A stretch of 11,892 nt of DNA from positions 1-11,892 of the forward strand of contig CAIWVT010000142.1 in NCBI GenBank assembly GCA_903916135.1, given 5' to 3'. Source of the DNA: an uncultured bacterium (lineage in GTDB: Bacteria; Bacteroidota; Bacteroidia; Bacteroidales; CAIWKO01). The notes under the pieces are model-generated. The model made no database searches, had not been told where the DNA came from, and saw only the letters and a list, made by a program, of their open reading frames with translations. This document shows, in pieces, positions 1 through 7,363 of the stretch (position 1 is its first letter; each line of letters begins with the position of its first letter). The position numbers and the translations under genes were made by a program.

Positions 1-101
1 CGAAGGCACGAAGGCACGAAGGCACGAAGGCACGAAGGCACGAAGGCACGAAGGCACGAAGGCACGAAGGCACGAAGGCACGAAGGCACGAAGGCACGAA
101 G
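1..101. repeat. 8-bp tandem repeat at left edge, unit cgaaggca
   Basis: About 12.6 perfect copies of the octamer cgaaggca run from the first base to 101, then break into gtgtcccc. No copy carries a substitution. The length nearly equals the octamer array at the right edge, which suggests that assembly stopped inside longer repeats at both ends. The unit shares no sequence with the other arrays apart from its 8-bp period. Confidence 0.95.
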
Positions 102-168
102 TGTCCCCAAACCTTATTGCTATTCTTTATAAACAACTTTTAAAAGCTTTGTGTTTCCTTTTGCCAAT

Positions 169-915
169 CTATAGGAATTCCCCTGCGTTGTTATCTTCAA
201 TCAAATCCTGAATCACCACCGATGCGCAATAGCATCCAAACACTACTGGCATATAGGAAATGGTGCCGGCAATAGATTTTTTGTTGATGCCGGCTTCGTT
301 ATGAACCACGGCGCTCTTTTGTGGATGTTCAACAGAGAACACGGCTTTAAATCCTGAAGCAACACCCAACTTTCGCAAACGTTTGCGTATGTCGAAGGCA
401 AAGGTGCAGGTATGTGTTTCCGAGATGTCGGCAATGCGCACTTTTGTCACATCAAGCTTTGCCCCTGCTCCCATCGCACTCACGATCTTATGTTGCAAAC
501 GAACAGCGTTCAACAGCATATATGCCTTGGGCGATAAGGTGTCAATGGCATCTACGATATAATTATATGGATTTTCGAGCAGTGAAATCATCGAATCTTC
601 TTTCAAATAGGCATCCACCAATTCAAGCTCTACTTGGGGATTGATGTCGCTCAAGCGTTGGGCTAATGCCTCTGTTTTTCGTCGCCCTTGTGTGCTGATG
701 AGGGCTATCAATTGGCGGTTGCGATTGGAAGGTTCCACAACATCGGCATCGGCTAAGGTCAATTTGCCCACGCCTGCCCGGCAAAGCATCTCGGCTGCCG
801 CACTGCCAACGCCACCCAAACCGATGACTAAAACATGCGACCTCCGAAGTATATCAAGCTTCTCACTACCCAACAGCAATTCCGTTCTGCCGAGCCAATC
901 GTCCTGTGGCATCAT
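169..915 (-). CDS. tcdA: tRNA threonylcarbamoyladenosine dehydratase (TcdA/YgdL family)
   Basis: This 248-residue ThiF/MoeB/E1-like protein would use ATP to cyclise t6A to ct6A at position 37 of ANN-decoding tRNAs in the cytoplasm. The nucleotide-binding loop GLGGVGS is at residues 32-38, the acidic strand end DAD at 55-57, the NRNRQ motif (like NVNRQ in characterised members) at 64-68, and DAIDT at 122-126. MoeB-type CxxC zinc pairs are absent, which favours TcdA over MoeB or ThiF. Length is close to the family norm of about 250-270. Two adjacent ATGs (913-915 and 910-912) could start it. It begins 6 nt after the gltX stop on the same strand, so the two are probably co-transcribed. No convincing terminator is visible in 102-168. 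Confidence 0.9.
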   Translation of the reverse strand: MMPQDDWLGRTELLLGSEKLDILRRSHVLVIGLGGVGSAAAEMLCRAGVGKLTLADADVVEPSNRNRQLIALISTQGRRKTEALAQRLSDINPQVELELVDAYLKEDSMISLLENPYNYIVDAIDTLSPKAYMLLNAVRLQHKIVSAMGAGAKLDVTKVRIADISETHTCTFAFDIRKRLRKLGVASGFKAVFSVEHPQKSAVVHNEAGINKKSIAGTISYMPVVFGCYCASVVIQDLIEDNNAGEFL

Positions 916-921
916 GAAGAC

Positions 922-2454
922 TTAGGCTTGCGACAAAGCCACAATGCCTTTTTCAATGCGATTCAAGCTTTGTTCTTTGCCAATGAGTTCCATGATTTCG
1001 AACAAATCAGGTCCTTTGGATGCTCCAACGATTAGCAAACGCAAGGCATTCATGACTTGACCTGTGTTGAGTTGCGCCTCTGTTATAAAATTCATCACAT
1101 TGTGTTTCGCAACAGCGGCATAGAAAGGTTCAGTCTCTTGCAATAAGTCTCCCACCTTTTTCATAATTTCGGCAGAATCTTGTCTCCAACGGTCTTTCAC
1201 CGATTTGGCATCATAACTATCGGGAGCCACGAAAAAGAAAGAAGCTTGTTCCCAAAACTCATGTATAAACGTCATACGAGGCTTCACCATGCCAATAACA
1301 GTCAAAAGTTTCTCATTATCGAGATGCGGTACTTTTAAGGTCAATTCGGGAGCAAGCAGTTCGGCAAGCCTTGCATCCGACATTTGTTGCAGATAATGAT
1401 GATTGAACCACTTTGCTTTTTCGGGATCGAACTTCGAGCCTGCTTTGCCCACACGTTCCAATGAAAATGCTTCAATAAGTTCGTCCATGCTAAATATCTC
1501 TTGTTCGGTGCCCGGATTCCATCCTAAGAATGCCAACATATTGATACAAGCATCGGGCAAGTAACCCGATTCTCTGTAGCCTGAGGAGATTTCTTTGGTT
1601 TGCGGGTCGGTCCATTGCAAGGGAAATACGGGGAAGCCCATGCGGTCGCCGTCGCGTTTGCTGAGTTTGCCATTGCCATCGGGTTTCAACAACAAGGGAA
1701 GATGAGCAAACTGAGGCATGGCATGTTCCCAACCTAAATAACGATACAACAACACATGCAAAGGTGCCGATGGCAACCACTCTTCGCCACGGATGACGTG
1801 CGAAATCTTCATCAAATAATCGTCCACCACGTTGGCAAGATGGTAGGTGGGCAATCCATCCGATTTGAAGATGACTTTATCATCAAGCTGCGTGGAATTG
1901 ACGCGCACTTCGCCGCGTATCAAATCGGTGACCAATATCTCTTCATTTTCGGGTATCATAATACGAATCACATACGGTTCATCTGATTCAATAATGGCTG
2001 TAACTTCCGGTTCCGTCAAGGTCAATGAGTTTTTGAACTCGAGACGGTTGTGCTGATCGTATTGAAAGTTTTTCTTTTCAGCTTCATAGCTCTTGCGGGC
2101 AGCATCTAATTCTTGTGGGCTGTCGAACGCATAATAGGCGTAGCCTTTATCAATCAAATCAAGGGCATATTGTTTGTATATCGCTTTGCGTTCCGACTGA
2201 CGATAGGGCGCAAAAGGACCTCCGATGCCTACGCCTTCATTAAAATGGATGCCACACCATTGCAAGGATTCAATAATATAATTTTCGGCACCTTCCACAT
2301 AACGGGTTTGGTCGGTATCTTCTATCCGCAGGAGCATATCGCCTCCATGCTTTTTGGCAAATAAATAATTGTACAAGGCTGTTCTAACGCCGCCTATGTG
2401 TAATGGTCCCGTAGGACTTGGAGCAAATCGTACTCTGATTTTATCTTGGTTCAT
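922..2454 (-). CDS. gltX: glutamyl-tRNA synthetase
   Basis: This 510-residue class I aminoacyl-tRNA synthetase charges tRNA-Glu with glutamate. The HIGH-type signature HIGG lies at residues 19-22 after PSPTGP, and the KMSKS-type loop KLSKR at 263-267. The conserved HLANVVDD stretch at 205-212 and the following IRGEEWLPSAPLH segment are typical of bacterial GluRS catalytic domains. The remaining C-terminal part is the helical anticodon-binding region, and the length matches full-length bacterial enzymes. The start at 2452-2454 is supported by the catalytic domain beginning almost at once and by a promoter box 14 nt upstream. It is the first gene of a two-gene minus-strand unit with tcdA. A discriminating versus non-discriminating enzyme cannot be told from inspection. 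Confidence 0.97.
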   Translation of the reverse strand: MNQDKIRVRFAPSPTGPLHIGGVRTALYNYLFAKKHGGDMLLRIEDTDQTRYVEGAENYIIESLQWCGIHFNEGVGIGGPFAPYRQSERKAIYKQYALDLIDKGYAYYAFDSPQELDAARKSYEAEKKNFQYDQHNRLEFKNSLTLTEPEVTAIIESDEPYVIRIMIPENEEILVTDLIRGEVRVNSTQLDDKVIFKSDGLPTYHLANVVDDYLMKISHVIRGEEWLPSAPLHVLLYRYLGWEHAMPQFAHLPLLLKPDGNGKLSKRDGDRMGFPVFPLQWTDPQTKEISSGYRESGYLPDACINMLAFLGWNPGTEQEIFSMDELIEAFSLERVGKAGSKFDPEKAKWFNHHYLQQMSDARLAELLAPELTLKVPHLDNEKLLTVIGMVKPRMTFIHEFWEQASFFFVAPDSYDAKSVKDRWRQDSAEIMKKVGDLLQETEPFYAAVAKHNVMNFITEAQLNTGQVMNALRLLIVGASKGPDLFEIMELIGKEQSLNRIEKGIVALSQA

Positions 2455-2468
2455 TTTGAAAGTTTCGG

Positions 2469-2476
2469 CAAAATTA
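2469..2476 (-). promoter_or_regulatory. Bacteroidota -7 promoter element for gltX-tcdA
   Basis: On the minus strand this reads TAATTTTG, an exact match to TAnnTTTG, ending 14 nt before the gltX ATG. No clean TTTG -33 box is seen at the usual 19-21 bp spacing. The predicted leader is very short. Confidence 0.6.
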
Positions 2477-2519
2477 GCGTTTTTTTTATTGATGGAAATG
2501 ATTTATAACAACAGATATG

Positions 2520-2553
2520 TTACCGTTAACTGTAAAGAACTTACCGTTAACTG
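2520..2553. repeat. 13-bp direct repeat TTACCGTTAACTG, 21 bp apart
   Basis: Two identical 13-mers occupy 2520-2532 and 2541-2553. Each contains the palindrome GTTAAC, and their 21-bp offset is two helical turns. They lie in the divergent region between gltX (minus) and the 28-codon gene (plus), 66 bp upstream of the gltX start. This geometry is typical of paired operator half-sites, but no regulator is identified. Confidence 0.55.
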
Positions 2554-2648
2554 ATTTGCTCATGTTTTTACTCATATTTTTTTAATTTATACGTTATATA
2601 TAAGTAACAGCAACCAATCATTTTAATAACCTTTAAAAACCAATTAAT

Positions 2649-2735
2649 ATGACAGCTTCAAAAGAATATGTATTCTGGATAGCCTACGCTGCATTTATGA
2701 TTTTGGTACTTGCAGTTGTGCTGATGCTCGGATAA
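2649..2735 (+). CDS. 28-residue single-pass membrane microprotein
   Basis: A short ORF starts at ATG 2649 and ends at TAA 2733-2735. The N-terminus is polar (MTASKEY) and is followed by about 20 hydrophobic residues, VFWIAYAAFMILVLAVVLML, ending in Gly. This is one predicted transmembrane helix with almost nothing outside it. Bacterial proteins of this kind usually are small subunits or modulators of larger membrane complexes, but I do not recognise a family: it matches neither KdpF nor CydX by eye. Support for it being real comes from its isolated position, with about 190 bp of non-coding DNA upstream, and a strong intrinsic terminator 47 nt after the stop. No TAnnTTTG box is evident ahead of it, which lowers confidence. 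Confidence 0.5.
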   Translation: MTASKEYVFWIAYAAFMILVLAVVLMLG

Positions 2736-2782
2736 GATTCGAGGGGATACGAGACGACAATTTTATGAAAAATAAACTGACT

Positions 2783-2811
2783 ACCACCCCGCGAGGGGTG
2801 GTTTTATTTTT
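2783..2811 (+). terminator. Rho-independent terminator after the microprotein gene
   Basis: The perfect 8-bp stem ACCACCCC/GGGGTGGT with the loop GCGA (2783-2802) runs straight into a T-rich tract to 2811. It is the strongest terminator in the left half. It closes the 28-codon transcript and insulates the next promoter, which starts one base later. Confidence 0.88.
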
Positions 2812-2819
2812 GTAATTTT
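2812..2819 (+). promoter_or_regulatory. -7 promoter element for the adenosine-deaminase-family gene
   Basis: TAATTTTG matches TAnnTTTG exactly and ends 14 nt before ATG 2834. It abuts the T-tract of the upstream terminator. No -33 TTTG is visible because that position is filled by the terminator stem. Confidence 0.6.
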
Positions 2820-2833
2820 GCAGAAAAAATTTC

Positions 2834-3778
2834 ATGACCACTCTTACACTTACAGATGCCCTTACCCAAACGGATAACTTCTTGTTGCAATCTATCCCCA
2901 AAAGCGATTTGCACAATCATGGTATGTTGGGATATAGAAGAGAGGTGTTAGAACAGCATTACAGTGCAGACCTGAAAGAGCCTCCTGCCAAATTTCATGT
3001 ATTTAAAGAGTTTGAAGAATATCTGAACCACACTTTGGGACCTTACATCCCCCAAGCCGATTTCTTTGAGACCTCTCTTCGAAATTCCTTCCTGCAAGCC
3101 AAAGTGGATGGCGTGCGCGTGTTGCAGATGAGCATAGATTCTCGTTTTTATTATTATCTTCCGGGAAGTATGATGACCGACATGGTTGCAAAAGCCCATA
3201 AGGAATGTGCTCCCGAGATTGCTTTCTATCCCCAACTTGGCATGGATCGTGCGCATAACTTCAACAGATTGATGCACGAAGTCGAGAATTTGCTCGACAC
3301 AGGCTTTTTTAAATCCATTGACCTCTATGGCGACGAACTTCACGGGAGCGTGGACGATTTTGTCCCCATCTATAGAAAAGCGCAACAGATGGGCTTGGTG
3401 TTGACGGCGCATGTGGGCGAATATGGCTCTGCCGAATCGGTGCGCACCACAGCCGAAACCCTTCAATTGAGCCAAATTCAGCATGGCATCGCGGCAGCAG
3501 ATTCCGAAGAAGTGATGCAATGGTTGGCTGCGCAGAAGATACTGCTGAACGTCTGTCCATCGAGCAATGTGGCATTGTGTCGTGCCGAATCATTGGAACA
3601 GCATCCCATCCGAACTTTATTCGACCATGGGGTTCGTGTCTCCATCAATACCGACGATTTGTTTGTGTTCGACCAATCGGTGAGCGACGAATTTCGGAAT
3701 CTGCATACAGCAGGAGTATTTCATGCGGCGGAACTGGAACAAATTCGACAATACGGATTACAGGCTTTTGAGTCATAA
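2834..3778 (+). CDS. Adenosine deaminase-family metal hydrolase
   Basis: This 314-residue amidohydrolase of the adenosine/adenine deaminase fold hydrolytically removes an amino group from a purine (deoxy)nucleoside or a related substrate. All metal and catalytic positions are visible: HxH at residues 27 and 29, His193 and Glu196 in HVGE (HAGE in classical enzymes), His217 in QHG, and Asp274-Asp275 in NTDD. The DLYGDE segment at 163-168 matches the DLAGDE region. The C-terminus is somewhat shorter than the usual 330-350 residues, ending soon after the helix that follows NTDD. Substrate choice (adenosine, adenine, aminodeoxyfutalosine or another purine) cannot be fixed from the sequence. It has its own promoter, and purQ follows after 118 bp with a separate promoter, so no operon is implied. 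Confidence 0.85.
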   Translation: MTTLTLTDALTQTDNFLLQSIPKSDLHNHGMLGYRREVLEQHYSADLKEPPAKFHVFKEFEEYLNHTLGPYIPQADFFETSLRNSFLQAKVDGVRVLQMSIDSRFYYYLPGSMMTDMVAKAHKECAPEIAFYPQLGMDRAHNFNRLMHEVENLLDTGFFKSIDLYGDELHGSVDDFVPIYRKAQQMGLVLTAHVGEYGSAESVRTTAETLQLSQIQHGIAAADSEEVMQWLAAQKILLNVCPSSNVALCRAESLEQHPIRTLFDHGVRVSINTDDLFVFDQSVSDEFRNLHTAGVFHAAELEQIRQYGLQAFES

Positions 3779-3869
3779 GATGAGGTGATTAGAGGCATCT
3801 CTACGCAACAAAAAGGAACTAATGATAAATATTTTAGTAAAAAATACGTGCTATTCTTGATAAAGGATA

Positions 3870-3877
3870 TATCTTTG
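3870..3877 (+). promoter_or_regulatory. -7 promoter element for purQ
   Basis: TATCTTTG matches TAnnTTTG exactly and ends 19 nt before ATG 3897. No matching -33 TTTG is seen. It indicates that purQ is transcribed independently of the upstream gene. Confidence 0.6.
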
Positions 3878-3896
3878 TGGCTCTAAATCGAAACAG

Positions 3897-4592
3897 ATGA
3901 AATTTGGTGTTGTAATTTTTCCGGGATCCAACTGCGATCATGATATTTTGTATGCTTTAAAAAAGATTTTGAAGCAAGATGTTGTTGCTTTGTGGCATAA
4001 AGATAAAGACTTGCAGGGATGCGATTTTATATTCTTGCCCGGTGGTTTTTCTTATGGTGACTATTTGCGCTCGGGTGCTATTGCTCGTTTTTCGCCCATC
4101 ATGGAGTTGGTGATTGACTATGCCAACAAGGGCGGCTATTTGATGGGTATTTGCAATGGCTTTCAGATATTGTGCGAAGCGCGGCTGTTGCCCGGTACTT
4201 TGTTGCACAATGACAACCAAAAGTTTATTTGCAAAAATGTATATATCACTCCTGTAGCGAAAAAGACCTTCCCCACACAGTTTCTCACACCCCATATCGC
4301 TTTGAAGATACCCATAGCTCATGGCGAAGGACGTTATTATGCCGATGCCAAAACAATTAAAGACTTGGTGAAGCACGACCAAATTCTTTTCAAATATTGC
4401 GATGCGCAAGGACAGACCACCGCGGAAGCCAATCCCAACGGCAGCTTGGAAAACATTGCAGGCATCTGTAACAAACAGCGCAATGTGTTTGGCATGATGC
4501 CCCATCCCGAACGCGCTGCCGACATGGAACTTTCCAATGAAGATGGACGACTCATATTGAGTTCGATAGTAGAGTGTCTCAAAAAAGAATGA
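3897..4592 (+). CDS. purQ: Phosphoribosylformylglycinamidine synthase, glutaminase subunit PurQ
   Basis: This 231-residue class I glutamine amidotransferase would release ammonia from glutamine for the FGAR to FGAM step of purine synthesis, working with PurL and usually PurS. The start FPGSNCDHD and the segment LPGGFSYGDYLRSGAIA at about 47-63 are PurQ hallmarks. The nucleophile is Cys86 in GICNGFQ, and the His-Glu pair is His203 and Glu205 in MPHPERA. Length is typical of stand-alone PurQ (about 220-235), so this organism uses the split enzyme rather than the single long PurL chain found in some Bacteroidota. No purL or purS lies in the window. Promoter spacing and the immediate family N-terminus both support the chosen start. 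Confidence 0.95.
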   Translation: MKFGVVIFPGSNCDHDILYALKKILKQDVVALWHKDKDLQGCDFIFLPGGFSYGDYLRSGAIARFSPIMELVIDYANKGGYLMGICNGFQILCEARLLPGTLLHNDNQKFICKNVYITPVAKKTFPTQFLTPHIALKIPIAHGEGRYYADAKTIKDLVKHDQILFKYCDAQGQTTAEANPNGSLENIAGICNKQRNVFGMMPHPERAADMELSNEDGRLILSSIVECLKKE

Positions 4593-4692
4593 TTTATTAC
4601 ACAAAGAGATAAGGTCGGCTACGCATCGCTCTGCGTAAAAAAAAATACAATGGAAAGAGCTGTAGGTTTCCATAGAAAAAAGTGAAAAGACT

Positions 4693-4723
4693 TTTGGTAG
4701 TCTTATATTTATTTTTACTTTTG
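4693..4723 (+). promoter_or_regulatory. Complete Bacteroidota promoter (TTTG-N19-TACTTTTG)
   Basis: A -33 TTTG at 4693-4696 is separated by 19 bp from TACTTTTG at 4716-4723, which matches the Bacteroidota consensus in both boxes and spacing. It ends 17 nt before ATG 4741. This is the best-formed promoter in the window. Confidence 0.75.
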
Positions 4724-4740
4724 TATAAAAATTACATGAC

Positions 4741-5133
4741 ATGAAAGCTTCTGTACAAAAAACACCTGTGGGACTGAACATCCTACGCTGGTCTGCCCGA
4801 ATTTTATCCTTACTGTTGGTGGGCTACTTTCTTTTGATATTTTTTAATATCAGCGTTACCCCATCCATAAAATTTACCAACCTTGGTTTTTTAATTATTG
4901 TTTTTCTGATAGTGTTGTTGACATGCTTGGCAGGAATGCTCATCGGATTCAAATGGGAAGCTATCGGAGGCGGTATCAATTTGATTGCAGGTATCATGCT
5001 ATGTGTTCTCGTTTATTATAGATGGAATTGGCAAACAACATACCCCTATCTAATCATGACAATACCGGGCATATTGTATCTGCTTTCGTGGTATTTGCAT
5101 AAAAAATTTTACAATGATATAATTATGCAATGA
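4741..5133 (+). CDS. Small four-helix membrane protein of unknown function
   Basis: This 130-residue hydrophobic protein has four predicted transmembrane segments at about residues 17-37, 47-67, 74-93 and 101-117. The N-terminal pattern LRWSARILSLL and the central KWEAIGG...G segment resemble a family of small uncharacterised bacterial membrane proteins (RW-ARILS... W-W-GG). I recall this pattern rather than having checked it, and no activity is known. It has its own strong promoter. The last codons, including NDIIMQ and the TGA at 5131-5133, lie inside the octamer array 5112-5231, so changes in that array would alter the C-terminus. An older, longer C-terminus may have been cut off when the repeat formed. 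Confidence 0.8.
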   Translation: MKASVQKTPVGLNILRWSARILSLLLVGYFLLIFFNISVTPSIKFTNLGFLIIVFLIVLLTCLAGMLIGFKWEAIGGGINLIAGIMLCVLVYYRWNWQTTYPYLIMTIPGILYLLSWYLHKKFYNDIIMQ

Positions 5134-5231
5134 TATAATGATATAATTATGCAATGATATAATTATTCAATGATATAATGATGTTATTATGCAATGGTAT
5201 AATTTTGCAGTTATGCAATGACATAATGACT
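5112..5231. repeat. Degenerate octamer array (15 units), AT-rich
   Basis: The stretch divides cleanly into blocks of 16, 24, 16, 24, 24 and 16 bp, each beginning with caatg, that is 15 octamers of types caatgata, taatgata, taattatg and variants. It covers the 3' end of the membrane-protein gene, a perfect -7 box TAATTTTG at 5200-5207, and the ATG at 5226 of the next small ORF. The exact 8-bp step with substitutions points to an ageing slipped-strand array. Confidence 0.85.
5200..5207 (+). promoter_or_regulatory. -7 promoter element inside the octamer array
   Basis: TAATTTTG matches TAnnTTTG and ends 18 nt before ATG 5226, the same spacing as the real genes here. It has no -33 TTTG and may be a chance product of repeat drift. 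Confidence 0.4.
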
Positions 5232-5300
5232 GAACTTTCGGACGGTGCTATCCAATATAGTGTGGATGCAAGAAAATCACTCAAAGAAGGGGTTAACTAA
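5226..5300 (+). pseudogene. Possible GroEL N-terminal remnant (24 codons)
   Basis: The ORF encodes 24 residues and ends at TAA 5298-5300. Its second half, IQYSVDARKSLKEGVN, fits the start of chaperonin GroEL, where a Y/F-x-V/I-D/E-AR-x-x-L-K/R-x-GV-D/N pattern precedes the ANAVKVTLGP region. That downstream region is missing: after the stop the DNA is a short A-rich stretch leading to the kinase promoter. A consensus -7 box 18 nt upstream has the spacing of working genes in this window, so this could be the promoter and first codons of a lost groEL-like copy. It could also be a small ORF whose likeness to GroEL is chance. The match covers only about 16 residues. Confidence 0.4.
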
Positions 5301-5342
5301 AGAAAAAAAGTTAAAAATTGTAATTTATTTAAATAAAGCATT

Positions 5343-5350
5343 TATATTTG
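5343..5350 (+). promoter_or_regulatory. -7 promoter element for the two-component operon
   Basis: TATATTTG matches TAnnTTTG and ends 18 nt before ATG 5369. A possible TTG -33 box at 5318-5320 is 22 bp away, slightly long. The TTG at 5348-5350 belongs to this box and is not a start codon. Confidence 0.6.
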
Positions 5351-5368
5351 CAAGTTAAACCAATCAGC

Positions 5369-6526
5369 ATGGAAGAAGTTCAGAAAACAAACGAACAACT
5401 CTTGGAAGAGAATCTCGCGCTCAAAAAAGAGGTGGAGAAAATGATTAAATGGCACAAAAGCTATGAATCAAAGTTAAAAAGGATTACGCTGGTAGAGGAG
5501 ACATTGAACCGTATCATAGAAACCAATCCGTTGTCGTTTGAGGTTGTGGATAAAAAGGGCAAAAGTAAAACTGTGAACGATGCCTTCATAAAGATATTTG
5601 AAGAAAAACCCGGCAAAACGTATAGTGTTTTCACAGATGCGCAATTGATAAAACAAGGGATGACACCTTATTTTGACCGTCTTAAACAAGGAGAAGTGGT
5701 TTATTTTCCGGATTGTTATTATCTTTTGCATAAGCGAAACTCCCAACTTCCTGATAAGAAATTGTGGTTACGAGTGGTTGGATTTCCCGTATTTGATGAT
5801 AAAAAAATGCCCGAACGCTATGGGTTCATTCATCAGGATATTACGCGTGAAAAACTTGCAGAAGGAAAAATTAAGCGCATCAATAAAAAGCTTCAGGACA
5901 TTAATAAATATATTGTTGAAGTGAGGGAGCAGGATCGGAAAAATTTTGGAATTACAATTCATGATGAAATACTACCGTATATCTCATCGCTTAAATTCAG
6001 AATAAGCACGATTAAAGCCATTCATAATGAAGAAGAACGGAGCGAATTTGTTAATAATTTGATGTCAGATACAGATATAGTTAGCGAAAAACTGAAAAAT
6101 ACTGTTATGGAATTGGTGCCCGAAACTCCCAACGCAATGGATATTAAAGTTGCCATTGAGGGTTTTGCAAATGACTTTGGGTTGATAAATAAACTCTATA
6201 TTTCCTGCAATCTTTCCAACAACCTCGATATGAATTATACGATTGCCTTGTTGATTTTTCGGATAATGAAACAAGCCCTGTACAATGTTGCCCAACATGC
6301 AGAGGCAGATACAGTGGAAATAAAACTCAAACAAAACAACACTTGTTTTGAGTTTACGGTTACCGACAATGGGAAAGGCATCACAGAGAAGGATATAATG
6401 GCTCACACCTCTATCGGTATCAGAGGCATGAGAGATAGAGTTGAACTTATGGGAGGAACTTTTCATATTAAGGCACGACAGAAAAAAGGCACTATTCTAC
6501 AAGTAAAATTACCGAAAATAAAATAA
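5369..6526 (+). CDS. Cytoplasmic PAS sensor histidine kinase (HisKA_3 type)
   Basis: This 385-residue kinase has no signal peptide or membrane helix, so it should sense a cytoplasmic cue. Residues 1-45 are charged and likely coiled coil. A PAS domain spans about 45-160, ending in a PAC-like stretch (WLRVVGFPVFDD...YGFIHQDITR). The dimerisation domain at about 185-250 carries the predicted phospho-acceptor His198 in ITIHDE. The ATPase domain at about 285-385 shows an N-box with Asn306 (QALYNVAQHA), the G1 box DNGKG at 333-337 and GIRGM at 350-354. This is the NarX/DesK-like class that pairs with LuxR-type regulators. In-frame extension to TTG 5348 would start inside the promoter, so ATG 5369 is preferred. 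The partner regulator begins 6 nt after the stop. Confidence 0.9.
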   Translation: MEEVQKTNEQLLEENLALKKEVEKMIKWHKSYESKLKRITLVEETLNRIIETNPLSFEVVDKKGKSKTVNDAFIKIFEEKPGKTYSVFTDAQLIKQGMTPYFDRLKQGEVVYFPDCYYLLHKRNSQLPDKKLWLRVVGFPVFDDKKMPERYGFIHQDITREKLAEGKIKRINKKLQDINKYIVEVREQDRKNFGITIHDEILPYISSLKFRISTIKAIHNEEERSEFVNNLMSDTDIVSEKLKNTVMELVPETPNAMDIKVAIEGFANDFGLINKLYISCNLSNNLDMNYTIALLIFRIMKQALYNVAQHAEADTVEIKLKQNNTCFEFTVTDNGKGITEKDIMAHTSIGIRGMRDRVELMGGTFHIKARQKKGTILQVKLPKIK

Positions 6527-6532
6527 TTGACC

Positions 6533-7171
6533 ATGAAAATATTAATATGCGACGACCACATCTTTCATCGCGAAGGCATTAAATTGGCTCTTAAACGCAC
6601 ATTTATTGATGCGGATATACACGAAGCGGACACCGCTAAAAGTGCATTAAAAACGATAGCGGAAACTAAATATGATTTGGTGCTGTTGGACATCCGACTT
6701 CCAGACTGTAGCGGGATGCAGGCACTTCAAAAAATGCAAATGGAACATCCTGAAGTAAAAGTGATTATGGTGAGTCAGCATGATGAATTGCAGTTTATGC
6801 AGCAATCGCGCAAATTTGGAGCGAAAGGATATCTCAACAAAAATATGGATTACGATGATTTAATCTTAGCCATTAATGTAGTGATGAAAGGAAAACCATA
6901 TTTTATGGATGAAAGAGTGTATGATAGCTCCACAAAAAACAATGGAAACGACAAAAGTAAGCCACATGATGCCCTTACTTTTCAAGAATTAAGTGTCATG
7001 ATTGGACTGGCTACCAAAAAATCACAAAAAGCCATCGCCACCGAGCTAAACCTTTCAGCCAAAACCATATTTTCTCACAAAAAAAGAATGATGACAAAAA
7101 TGGAATTTGCCAGCATTGCCGATATAATTGATTATTGCCGCGAATATGATATAATTAGCAAAATAAATTAA
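6533..7171 (+). CDS. NarL/FixJ-family response regulator
   Basis: This 212-residue regulator would be phosphorylated by the adjacent kinase and bind DNA as a dimer. The receiver domain (about 1-120) has the acidic pair Asp7-Asp8, the phospho-acceptor Asp53 in LLDIRLPD, Ser81 at the switch position and Lys103 in GYLNKN. After a polar linker at about 128-145, a LuxR-type helix-turn-helix spans about 147-205, with the recognition segment around LNLSAKTIFSHKKRMMTKM. ATG 6533 is the start, since MKILICDDH is the expected first beta strand. An alternative TTG at 6527 directly abuts the kinase stop. It is co-transcribed with the kinase. The palindrome array at 7444-7518 downstream is a plausible target, by position only. 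Confidence 0.93.
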   Translation: MKILICDDHIFHREGIKLALKRTFIDADIHEADTAKSALKTIAETKYDLVLLDIRLPDCSGMQALQKMQMEHPEVKVIMVSQHDELQFMQQSRKFGAKGYLNKNMDYDDLILAINVVMKGKPYFMDERVYDSSTKNNGNDKSKPHDALTFQELSVMIGLATKKSQKAIATELNLSAKTIFSHKKRMMTKMEFASIADIIDYCREYDIISKIN

Positions 7172-7363
7172 GCATAAAACTAACATTGGTGGCTGGAAAA
7201 AATTCGTGAGAAAATGTGAAATGCCGTAATGACTATCTGACGTTACGCAAAAATGAAGAAACCTTATTTTTCAGCCTGTAACCTTACTAGAATTGATAGA
7301 CACCACAACCTTGACCTTATTATCATATCGCAGCAGAAATAAGGTAATACGGTTGTTTGATTT

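Noticed and set aside
2948..3520. Minus-strand ORF opposite the deaminase-family gene
   Set aside because: It is a shadow with His/Cys-rich nonsense composition. The plus-strand gene has the complete active-site motif set.
4619..4645. Terminator after purQ (tacgca...tgcgta)
   Set aside because: On the plus strand the stem is followed by A residues, not T. On the minus strand the T-run lies before the stem.
3957..4781. Long minus-strand ORF (274 codons) opposite purQ
   Set aside because: It is the shadow of purQ, which has all catalytic residues. The ORF also runs through the purQ downstream region and the next promoter.
7143..7158. Octamer-array motif atgatataatta also present at the end of the regulator gene
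   Set aside because: It is a single short AT-rich match inside a normal coding end (YDIISK), so chance is sufficient.
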